NCBI GenBank assembly: GCA_945878705.1
Contig: CAMCUE010000071.1
Span: 1 to 6,246, forward strand
Direction of reading: 5' to 3'
Length of the DNA: 6,246 bases
DNA from: Ferrithrix thermotolerans DSM 19514
GTDB taxonomy: Bacteria; Actinomycetota; Acidimicrobiia; Acidimicrobiales; Ilumatobacteraceae
The notes beneath the pieces are model-generated. The model made no database searches. It had not been told where the DNA came from and saw nothing but the letters and a program-made list of their open reading frames with translations. The position numbers and the translations under genes are program-made. Positions 1-5,802 of this stretch are shown here, piece by piece; position 1 is the first letter of the stretch; the number at the start of each line of letters is the position of its first letter.

Positions 1-500
1 CACATCATCGGCCTGTTGGTCGCAAAATTGTTGAAGGTGACAGTGTGGTGATTGATGTTGGAGGTTTGGTTGACGGCTACCACTCAGATATGACCAGAAC
101 ATATTTGATCGGTGAGGTTGACCCAGTGCTAAGTGAAATGCACGAAGTAGTCAGAGCATCACAGATGCTCGGTTTAAGTTTTGTCCGAGCCGGCGTTTTA
201 GCCCAAGATCTAGATCAAAAATGTCGCGATTTCATTGCCGCTGCTGGTTTCGGTGGCGAATTCAGTCACAGCACTGGACATGGCGTCGGGTTACAGATTC
301 ACGAGATGCCGTGGGTGCGCAATGGATTTGCTGAGCCACTAGAAGTCGGCGAGGTGGTAACCGTTGAGCCTGGCGTCTATCGTGAAGGGCTCGGTGGTGT
401 GCGAATTGAAGACCTGGTGGTCGTCACGCAAAGCGGCTGTCGAATACTTACTCATAGTAAAAAGGATCTTCAGTGCCTGCAATTACAACTAACGACCTAA
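1..500 (+). CDS. Aminopeptidase P / Xaa-Pro peptidase family protein (M24), 5'-truncated
   Basis: This is the C-terminal catalytic (pita-bread) half of an M24B metallopeptidase, which removes residues next to proline from peptides in the cytoplasm. The reading frame is open from base 3, so the gene begins outside the window and the GTG codons at 45 and 48 are internal. All five metal ligands of the family can be seen: Asp in IDVGG (54-56), Asp in SDMTRT (87-89), His in the GHGVG motif, Glu in VTVEPGVY and Glu in GVRIEDL. The two Asp are 11 residues apart, as in E. coli PepP. The catalytic core therefore looks intact. The end of the gene overlaps efp by 28 bases, so its last nine or so residues are encoded inside the efp start region. 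Genes in this position next to efp are called pepQ or pepP in actinobacteria. The N-terminal half needed to choose is missing, so no symbol is given. Confidence 0.93.
   Translation, partial: HHRPVGRKIVEGDSVVIDVGGLVDGYHSDMTRTYLIGEVDPVLSEMHEVVRASQMLGLSFVRAGVLAQDLDQKCRDFIAAAGFGGEFSHSTGHGVGLQIHEMPWVRNGFAEPLEVGEVVTVEPGVYREGLGGVRIEDLVVVTQSGCRILTHSKKDLQCLQLQLTT
462..467 (+). promoter_or_regulatory. Ribosome binding site of efp
   Basis: An AAGGAT stretch with AGGA at 463-466 lies 6 bases before the GTG at 473. It lies inside the coding sequence of the upstream peptidase. Its spacing supports the GTG as the true efp start, despite the 28-base overlap. Confidence 0.65.
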
Positions 501-1036
501 AGAACGGCATCACTCTTCAGATTGACAACAATCTTTTTACTGTGATTGATTTTCAACATGTCAAGCCAGGCAAGGGTGGTGCGTTTGTTCGCACAAAATT
601 ACGAAACCTGAAAACGGGAAGCGTTCTTGAAAAAACATTCAACGCAGGTATTCGTGTCGAGCAGGCGATTCTTGACAAAAACGATATGCAGTTCCTCTAC
701 AAAGATGGCGATGATTTCGTGTTTATGGACACGGTGACTTTTGATCAGATGAATGTCAGCCCGAAAGCGTTAGGCGATGTCGCTGACTATCTAATTGAGA
801 ACGGCATCGCAATTATTGCGACTCATGACGGTGAAATTGTCAGTGTTGAAATAGCAGTTACGGTCGAACTAGAAATTGCAAATACCGAACCTGGGCTACA
901 GGGTGACAGGGTTTCTGGTGCGCGCAAATCGGCAACCTTGCAGACAGGCAAAGTAATTCAAGTTCCATTGTTCGTAAATATTGGTGACAGAGTTAAAGTA
1001 GACACGCGTTCAGGCGAATATATAACGAGAGTCTGA
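473..1036 (+). CDS. efp: Elongation factor P
   Basis: EF-P binds between the P and E sites of stalled ribosomes and promotes peptide-bond formation at consecutive prolines. At 187 aa it has the usual length of three beta-barrel domains: KOW-like about 1-63, OB about 66-127 and OB about 130-187. The N-terminus (TNDLKNG, residues 6-12) and C-terminus (DTRSGEY) fit the family. The ribosome-facing loop reads VKPGKGGAF, with the tip lysine at residue 34 (E. coli numbering coincides). Actinobacterial EF-P proteins studied so far carry an unmodified lysine in a PGKGP loop; here the last position is Gly. No EF-P modification gene is visible, but the window is too small to say more. The start is GTG at 473, chosen because it gives the expected family N-terminus and has a good ribosome binding site. 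The stop overlaps the nusB start by one base (TGATG). Confidence 0.98.
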   Translation: MPAITTNDLKNGITLQIDNNLFTVIDFQHVKPGKGGAFVRTKLRNLKTGSVLEKTFNAGIRVEQAILDKNDMQFLYKDGDDFVFMDTVTFDQMNVSPKALGDVADYLIENGIAIIATHDGEIVSVEIAVTVELEIANTEPGLQGDRVSGARKSATLQTGKVIQVPLFVNIGDRVKVDTRSGEYITRV

Positions 1037-1464
1037 TGTCATCAACGCGTAAGTCAAAAGCGGGTGACGATCTGCGTAGCAACGCTCGAGAGCGCGCGGT
1101 GCATTTGTTGTACGAAGCCGAGTCACGCGATCTGCCAGTAGCAACGATTGTCTCGGCACAAATACTCGGCGTTGATGATTTGGTTGCTCTGCTTACATCG
1201 GGCGTTTCGTCTCGCCGAACTGAATTAGACGAAATAATCACTGAGCACTCGCACACCTGGACGATTCATCGAATGCCAGCAATTGACCGAAATATCTTGC
1301 GACTAGCGATTTACGAACTCATGGATCGTCCCGAGGTTCCCATCGCGGTTATTATAAATGAGGCAGTTGAACTTGCTAAACGATTTTCGACGGAAGAATC
1401 AGGACGCTATGTGAACGGTGTTTTGTCGGCGATCGCGAAGAAAGTGCGGGCGAAAGGCGTCTAA
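1036..1464 (+). CDS. nusB: Transcription antitermination factor NusB
   Basis: NusB pairs with NusE (ribosomal protein S10) on boxA RNA and supports antitermination of rRNA transcription. The protein has 142 aa, a normal length, and is predicted all-helical. Seen motifs are the N-terminal NARERAVHLLYEAE helix (16-29), the core W75 and RMPAIDRNILRLAIYEL (79-95), the INEAVELAKRF helix (107-117) and YVNGVLSAIAK near the end (125-135). The ATG at 1036 overlaps the efp stop, and only a weak GAGAG (1027-1031) precedes it, so translational coupling to efp is likely. efp followed by nusB is a common actinobacterial pair. The 3' end is overlapped by the open frame of the next gene. Confidence 0.96.
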   Translation: MSSTRKSKAGDDLRSNARERAVHLLYEAESRDLPVATIVSAQILGVDDLVALLTSGVSSRRTELDEIITEHSHTWTIHRMPAIDRNILRLAIYELMDRPEVPIAVIINEAVELAKRFSTEESGRYVNGVLSAIAKKVRAKGV

Positions 1465-2911
1465 TACGAATCAATTTTTAGAGAATCTGCGGGCTCGTCT
1501 TCAGCAAGCGACTATTTGGCAAGTTTTATCTGTTGCAATTGCCGTCGTGTTGTGGTTCTACTTTGTTGCGCTAAGTATTGAAATGCATCGCAGTATGGCG
1601 ACGTCGGCGTATGACTTCGGTTTATATGACCAAGGAATTTGGTTGTTGTCAAGATTTCATAGCCCATTTGTGACTCTAATGGGTCGTAATTTATTTGGCG
1701 ATCACACCAGTTTCATTCTGTTGTTACTCGTACCGCTTTACTGGCTAGTGCCGAGTTCGTCGCTTTTATTTGTTGTTCAAGCAACGGCAATTGCCGCCGG
1801 TGCGATACCGGTTTTCCTTTTTGCTCGTAAGCGCCTTGAGAGCGAAGCGTTGGCAACTGCATTTGTTGCGGTTTACTTAATGCACCCAGCGACAGTGTGG
1901 ATCGCCTTTGAAAATTTTCATCCAGATGCATTTCTAGGAGTTCTAATCGGCTGCGCGCTCTATGGTGCGATTGAAGAAAAATGGTGGACTTATTTTCTTT
2001 CGGTTGTATTAGCGATGAGCGTCAAAGAAGATGTTTCGCTAGTTCTGATTCCATTGGGGTTTTGGATTGCTTATCGACGGCAGTTGATCATGGGATTTAC
2101 AACAGTCTTCGTCTCATTTTGGTATTCAATAATTGCGATTTTTGGTATTCAACGAGGTATCAATGGGGTGCCATTTCGCAACGGTTGGCGAATTCCATTC
2201 GGCGGTATAAATGGAGTATTGACGACACTGTTTACAGATCCGATTGCAATGCTCCGATATCTAGTCAGCGATTCTCGACCGTATTATTTGCTTCAGCTTG
2301 TTGCGCCTGTTGCGATGTGCTTTCTTTTGTCTCCTGAGATTGCCGTAATCGCGGGGCTTGTGATGTTCGCAAATATTTTCAGTAACTTTTGGTATCAATA
2401 CCACATTGAATATCACTATTCGTTTATTGTTGTGCCTGTACTTGTGTTCGGTACGGTTTTTGCTCTCGGTCGGCTGCGAAGGCGATTGCGTCGCGTTTTA
2501 GTCGCTGCTTGTTTGGTCTGCACAATAATCTCTTCATTCTTGTGGGCACCTCTTCCCGGAGCAAGAACGCATCTGTCCTATAACGGTTCAGACCATCCAA
2601 TGGTGCTCGCTGCTCGCGTTGCGATGAAAAAAATTCCATCCGACGCCGTAGTCAGTGCCTATCATCCATTGACTGCACAGTTAGCCAGACGACAAAGGAT
2701 TTATGCGTTTCCTGTTCCTTTCAAAAGAGTTCTATATGGTATGGATGCATTTGCGACTGGCGATATTTTGCCGTTCACAAGTGACATTGAGTTTGTAATC
2801 TTGCCATTAGTAATGGATGAAGGAACGCAAGAAATATGGCGTGAAGTTTCTGCCCAATTCGCAATCTCTTATGCCAACGAGTGGTGGATCGTCTACGAAC
2901 GCAAGATTTGA
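1418..2911 (+). CDS. DUF2079 family polytopic membrane protein, start uncertain
   Basis: This is a membrane protein of unknown function, 497 aa as read from the GTG at 1418. About 10-12 hydrophobic segments are visible, from residue 34-54 through 359-377, followed by a soluble C-terminal part of about 115 residues. It is assigned to DUF2079 (PF09852) from memory of these family patterns: AYDFGLYDQGIW just after the first segment (64-75), NLFGDHTSFILLL (91-103), NFHPDAF (166-172), VKEDVSL (202-208), IEYHYS (330-335) and a C-terminal region with IPSDAVVSA and RIYAFP. Acidic residues in the loop after the first segment recall GT-C glycosyltransferases, but a sugar-transfer role is only inference. 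The start is unclear: GTG 1418 overlaps nusB by 47 bases and lacks a well-spaced ribosome binding site. No other standard start lies before the first membrane segment. Its position suggests co-transcription with efp-nusB. Confidence 0.85.
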   Translation: MFCRRSRRKCGRKASNTNQFLENLRARLQQATIWQVLSVAIAVVLWFYFVALSIEMHRSMATSAYDFGLYDQGIWLLSRFHSPFVTLMGRNLFGDHTSFILLLLVPLYWLVPSSSLLFVVQATAIAAGAIPVFLFARKRLESEALATAFVAVYLMHPATVWIAFENFHPDAFLGVLIGCALYGAIEEKWWTYFLSVVLAMSVKEDVSLVLIPLGFWIAYRRQLIMGFTTVFVSFWYSIIAIFGIQRGINGVPFRNGWRIPFGGINGVLTTLFTDPIAMLRYLVSDSRPYYLLQLVAPVAMCFLLSPEIAVIAGLVMFANIFSNFWYQYHIEYHYSFIVVPVLVFGTVFALGRLRRRLRRVLVAACLVCTIISSFLWAPLPGARTHLSYNGSDHPMVLAARVAMKKIPSDAVVSAYHPLTAQLARRQRIYAFPVPFKRVLYGMDAFATGDILPFTSDIEFVILPLVMDEGTQEIWREVSAQFAISYANEWWIVYERKI

Positions 2912-2914
2912 GAA

Positions 2915-2935
2915 GTTTTAGAATATTTTTAAAAC
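2915..2935 (+). other. AU-rich inverted repeat after the DUF2079 gene
   Basis: GTTTTAGAA (2915-2923) can pair with 2927-2935 (ending in TAAAAC), forming 9 pairs, one of them G-U, around a 3-base loop. It begins 3 bases after the stop codon and could protect or help end the upstream transcript. The stem has almost no G-C pairs and no T-run follows it, so I do not call it an intrinsic terminator. Confidence 0.3.
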
Positions 2936-2957
2936 CAGAATCTAATATCAAGGATAG

Positions 2958-2966
2958 TGCTATATT
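2958..2966 (+). promoter_or_regulatory. Candidate extended -10 promoter of the pyr operon
   Basis: TGC followed by TATATT (2961-2966) fits an extended -10 element of a housekeeping sigma factor. No convincing -35 box is found 17 bases upstream, which extended -10 promoters can tolerate. Transcription would begin near 2973-2975 and give a leader of roughly 67 bases before pyrR. The site lies in the only long gap of the window, just ahead of the operon's first gene. It was found by eye only; read-through from the upstream genes is also possible. Confidence 0.45.
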
Positions 2967-2997
2967 TATCTCGACCGAAAAGTCAAGAAGCTATCAA

Positions 2998-3034
2998 CCG
3001 TAAATTGAGTCCTGTGAGGCTCGAACGGAAGGAC
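2998..3034 (+). promoter_or_regulatory. PyrR-binding leader RNA overlapping the pyrR ribosome binding site
   Basis: AGTCCTGTGAGGCT (3008-3021) matches the conserved core of PyrR binding loops (ARUCCNGNGAGGYU, from memory). It can fold as a hairpin: CCGU (2998-3001) with ACGG (3025-3028), a purine bulge at 3002-3004, an upper stem UUGAG (3005-3009) with CUCGA (3020-3024) including one U-G pair, a bulged U3010, CC with GG, and loop UGUGA (3013-3017). A lower stem, purine bulge and small loop are typical of these sites. The Shine-Dalgarno GGAAGGA (3027-3033) begins inside the stem and continues directly after it, 8 bases before the TTG start at 3042. Binding of PyrR with UMP or UTP would be expected to block ribosome entry, as described for M. 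smegmatis. No terminator with a U-run is present for an attenuation mechanism. Confidence 0.82.
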
Positions 3035-3041
3035 AAAGTTT

Positions 3042-3593
3042 TTGAATATCAACGCGAATGCAAACGCGTCACGTGAAGTGATGAGCTCGACCGATGTGCG
3101 TCGAGCAATTGTGCGAATTTCTCATGAAATAGTTGAACGCAATCATGGCGTTGAAGGACTAGCCATTGTTGGGTTGCAGCGTGGCGGAACTTGGATCGCC
3201 GAGGCGATCACCAGTCAAATTAATCTGATTGAAGTAACAGTCAAAGTTCCGTGCGGGGCCCTTGATGTGAGTTTGCATCGCGACGATATTGGGCTTCGGC
3301 CAGTTTCGCTCGGGGCAATTACAAAGATCCCATTTGACTTGACAGGAGCAACAGTCGTGCTCGTAGATGATGTTCTATTCACAGGACGAACGGTGCGCGC
3401 GGCGATGGAAGGTTTGAATAATTTCGGTCGCCCCAGAGCGGTACAACTTGCCGTTTTAATTGATCGCGGTCATCGAGAACTTCCAATTCGGCCCGATTTC
3501 GTCGGCAAAAATTTACCAACACAACAAGATGATGATGTCTCGGCAACTAGTGATGGCGTGTTTATCACCGCTAGAGGTGGTGACGCACGATGA
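3042..3593 (+). CDS. pyrR: Bifunctional pyr operon regulator / uracil phosphoribosyltransferase PyrR
   Basis: PyrR binds pyr leader RNA when uridine nucleotides are plentiful, and many members also convert uracil and PRPP to UMP. The protein has 183 aa. The PRPP-binding signature is VVLVDDVLFTGRTV (105-118). Other family blocks are GLQRGG (44-49), GALDVSLHRDD (72-82) and DRGHRELPIRP with FVGKNLPT (141-160). The TTG at 3042 is chosen because GGAAGGA precedes it by 8 bases and because the SREVMSSTDV stretch (10-19) resembles mycobacterial PyrR N-termini. An ATG at 3081 lies inside that stretch and lacks a ribosome binding site. The N-terminus before it is an unusual Asn-Ala run. The stop overlaps the pyrB start by 4 bases (ATGA). 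The gene is probably autoregulated by the leader element in front of it. Confidence 0.96.
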   Translation: MNINANANASREVMSSTDVRRAIVRISHEIVERNHGVEGLAIVGLQRGGTWIAEAITSQINLIEVTVKVPCGALDVSLHRDDIGLRPVSLGAITKIPFDLTGATVVLVDDVLFTGRTVRAAMEGLNNFGRPRAVQLAVLIDRGHRELPIRPDFVGKNLPTQQDDDVSATSDGVFITARGGDAR

Positions 3594-4525
3594 AGCACCT
3601 GCGGAGTATCGACGAACTGGGTGTAGACGGTCTAGTTGCGCTTTTGCAACTTACCGATCACATGGCAGAAATTAATCAACGTCCGGTGCCCAAAGTTCCG
3701 GCGTTACGCGGGCGAACCGTTGCCAGTCTGTTTTTTGAAGACTCAACCCGCACGCGTTTGAGTTTTGAAACCGCGGCAAAACGGCTTTCAGCCGACACGA
3801 TGACTTTTAATGTTTCAACTTCAAGTGTCAACAAAGGTGAATCGTTGCGCGACACGGTGGCCACAATCACCGACATGGGTGTCGATGCATTTGTCGTGCG
3901 ACACAAGTCGGTGGGTATTCCGTGGCAGATCTCCCAGTGGACAAAGTCGTCAATTATTAATGCCGGCGACGGCGCCCATCAACACCCAACACAAGCCCTC
4001 GTAGATTGTTACACGATTCGTGAAGCAACCCATGAGTCACGGTTTGATGGGATGCAGATAACAATTGTTGGCGATATAAAACACTCGCGTGTTGCGCGCA
4101 GCAATATCCAGGCATTTTCTATGCTCGGAGCAAAAGTCACAGTCGTTGCTCCACCAACTTTGTTGCCGCCAGATTTGTCGCACTGGCCAGTGCAAATTAA
4201 TCATCACCTTGACGAAGTTATTCCGACGAGTGATGTGTTGTATATGTTGCGGCTGCAAAGTGAGAGGATGTCTCAAGGCCATGTGCCAACCTTGCGCGAA
4301 TATTCAGAACAATACGGTTTGACGCAAAAGCGTGTTGCGCGATTGAAAGATTCTGCGATTGTGATGCATCCAGGTCCAATGAATCGTGGAGTTGAAATGC
4401 AGATTGATCCATCTGATGTAAAAAATTCTTTGATTCATAGACAAGTTGCTAACGGAGTCTCGGTAAGAATGGCGGTTCTTTTTGAATTGCTTGGCAGTGG
4501 TTCGAGCCTCGGAGGCCAAGCGTGA
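3590..4525 (+). CDS. pyrB: Aspartate carbamoyltransferase catalytic subunit
   Basis: The enzyme condenses carbamoyl phosphate and L-aspartate to N-carbamoyl-L-aspartate, the first committed step of UMP synthesis. At 311 aa it has the usual length. The carbamoyl-phosphate site FFEDSTRTRLSFE is at 48-60, the loop lysine lies in SVNKGESLRD (79-88), the central GDGAHQHPTQAL is at 126-137, the aspartate-domain VGDIKHSRVARS at 160-171, the 220s-region R221 in LRLQSER and HPGPMNRGVE at 260-269. It is distinct from ornithine carbamoyltransferase, which lacks this HPGPMNRG-type ending. GAGGTGG (3574-3580) lies 9 bases before the ATG. No regulatory subunit gene (pyrI) follows, so E. coli-type allosteric control is unlikely. 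Control probably comes from PyrR. Both ends overlap neighbouring genes by 4 bases. Confidence 0.98.
   Translation: MKHLRSIDELGVDGLVALLQLTDHMAEINQRPVPKVPALRGRTVASLFFEDSTRTRLSFETAAKRLSADTMTFNVSTSSVNKGESLRDTVATITDMGVDAFVVRHKSVGIPWQISQWTKSSIINAGDGAHQHPTQALVDCYTIREATHESRFDGMQITIVGDIKHSRVARSNIQAFSMLGAKVTVVAPPTLLPPDLSHWPVQINHHLDEVIPTSDVLYMLRLQSERMSQGHVPTLREYSEQYGLTQKRVARLKDSAIVMHPGPMNRGVEMQIDPSDVKNSLIHRQVANGVSVRMAVLFELLGSGSSLGGQA
4511..4515 (+). promoter_or_regulatory. Ribosome binding site of pyrC
   Basis: A full GGAGG lies 6 bases before the GTG at 4522, inside the last codons of pyrB. It fixes the pyrC start at this GTG, whose bases overlap the pyrB TGA (GTGA). Confidence 0.75.
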
Positions 4526-5802
4526 GCAAATCAGTGGTGATCAAGGGTGGAACGATTGTAAATCGGGACAGTGAAATCAAAAGTGATGTCCGAATTGAAA
4601 ATGGAGTAATCGTCGAAGTCGCAAAGAATCTCAAAGCAGATGTGCAACTTGATGCAAGTGGTTGCATTGTTACAAGTGGCTTTGTTGATTTGCACGCTCA
4701 CCTTCGAGAGCCTGGCCGAGAAGAAGCAGAAACAATTGAAACGGGAAGTCGTGCAGGTGCGCTTGGTGGCTATACGGCATTGGTTGCGATGCCCAATACT
4801 GATCCGCCGCAAGATTCAATTGCAGTAATTGACTTCGTTCGTGAACAGGGAAAACGAGCAGGTCTTGTTGACGTTGTGCCGAGCGGTTGCATCACGCTCG
4901 GGCGTCAAGGTGAAACACTTGCACCGATGGCCGAGTTGGCACATGCCGGTGTAACGCTGTTTACCGATGATGGCGTTGGTGTGCAGAATGCTTCGCTGAT
5001 GCGGCGAGCACTCGAATATGCCAAAGGTCTCGGCGTAACTCTCGCACAGCATTGCGAAGTGGCAGAACTGACAGAGGGTGCAGTAATGAACGAGTGCCAA
5101 TGTTGTACAGATCTCGGCTTACCTGGGTGGCCGGCAATCGCCGAAGAGTTAATGGTGTTTCGCGATATTGAACTTGTGCGGATGACGGGCGCATCAATGC
5201 ACTTCTTGCACCTTTCAACTGAACGCAGTGTTGAACTTGTACGTGCAGCAAAACGCGATGGTCTGCCAATTACGGCCGAAGTGACACCGCATCATTTATC
5301 TTTGACTCAAGAACTTTTAGGCACATATGATCCCGTATTTAAAGTGAATCCACCACTTCGTTCGGCACAAGATATTCGAGCGCTCAAAGCAGGTTTGCTT
5401 GACGGCACCATTGACGCAATAGCCACCGATCACGCTCCTCATCCGCGACGCGATAAAGAAATGTCGCTCGATATTGCGCCACCTGGAATGCTCGGGTTAG
5501 AGACTGCATTGGGAGTTGTTCTCGGAAACTCCGAACTTGAGATTAAAGACGTCGTCGCTCTTTTGAGTTGGAACCCTGCACGAATTGCAAGAATTGACGC
5601 CGAGCACGGTCGGCCAGTAGCGATTGGCGAGCCAGCAAATATTTGTATTTTTGACCCGGATTTGGCCTGGAGCGTTGATTTAGAAAGGCTTGCGAGCAAA
5701 AGCATTAATTCGCCCTATGTTGGTCGGACACTTCGTGGCAAAATACGACACACCCTATTTAAAGGAACACCAACAGTGATCGACGGTCAAGCTCAAAAAT
5801 GA
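4522..5802 (+). CDS. pyrC: Dihydroorotase, type I (class I)
   Basis: Dihydroorotase interconverts N-carbamoyl-aspartate and dihydroorotate. At 426 aa it is a long, type I member of the amidohydrolase superfamily. Expected metal ligands are present: H58 and H60 in GFVDLHAHLREPG (53-65), D150 in LFTDDG, H177 in AQHCE, H230 in FLHLST and D303 in ATDHAPH. Their spacing agrees with Aquifex aeolicus dihydroorotase as I remember it (H61, H63, D153, H180, H232, D305). MPNTDPP (90-96) and FKVNPPLR (273-280) are further family blocks. A cysteine cluster (C192, C194, C195) sits in the segment that usually reads EG followed by variable residues. Type I enzymes often associate with PyrB, and the overlapping gene order is compatible with that. 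The stop overlaps the carA start by 4 bases. Confidence 0.97.
   Translation: MSKSVVIKGGTIVNRDSEIKSDVRIENGVIVEVAKNLKADVQLDASGCIVTSGFVDLHAHLREPGREEAETIETGSRAGALGGYTALVAMPNTDPPQDSIAVIDFVREQGKRAGLVDVVPSGCITLGRQGETLAPMAELAHAGVTLFTDDGVGVQNASLMRRALEYAKGLGVTLAQHCEVAELTEGAVMNECQCCTDLGLPGWPAIAEELMVFRDIELVRMTGASMHFLHLSTERSVELVRAAKRDGLPITAEVTPHHLSLTQELLGTYDPVFKVNPPLRSAQDIRALKAGLLDGTIDAIATDHAPHPRRDKEMSLDIAPPGMLGLETALGVVLGNSELEIKDVVALLSWNPARIARIDAEHGRPVAIGEPANICIFDPDLAWSVDLERLASKSINSPYVGRTLRGKIRHTLFKGTPTVIDGQAQK

Noticed and set aside
2919..2924. TAGAAT as an alternative -10 box
   Set aside because: It lies inside the AU-rich inverted repeat and lacks both a TG extension and a -35 box. TGC-TATATT at 2958-2966 is the better candidate.
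2915..2935. Intrinsic terminator after the DUF2079 gene
   Set aside because: The stem is almost entirely A-U and is not followed by a T-run. It is listed only as an inverted repeat.
3005..3076. Small leader reading frame (TTG 3005 to TGA 3076) overlapping the pyrR start
   Set aside because: It has no ribosome binding site, its start lies inside the PyrR hairpin, and the predicted 23 residues show no attenuator-like codon pattern.
4531..5705. Minus-strand open frames opposite pyrB and pyrC
   Set aside because: They lie entirely opposite well-conserved genes, lack recognisable motifs and ribosome binding sites, and are explained by the codon pattern of the + strand genes.
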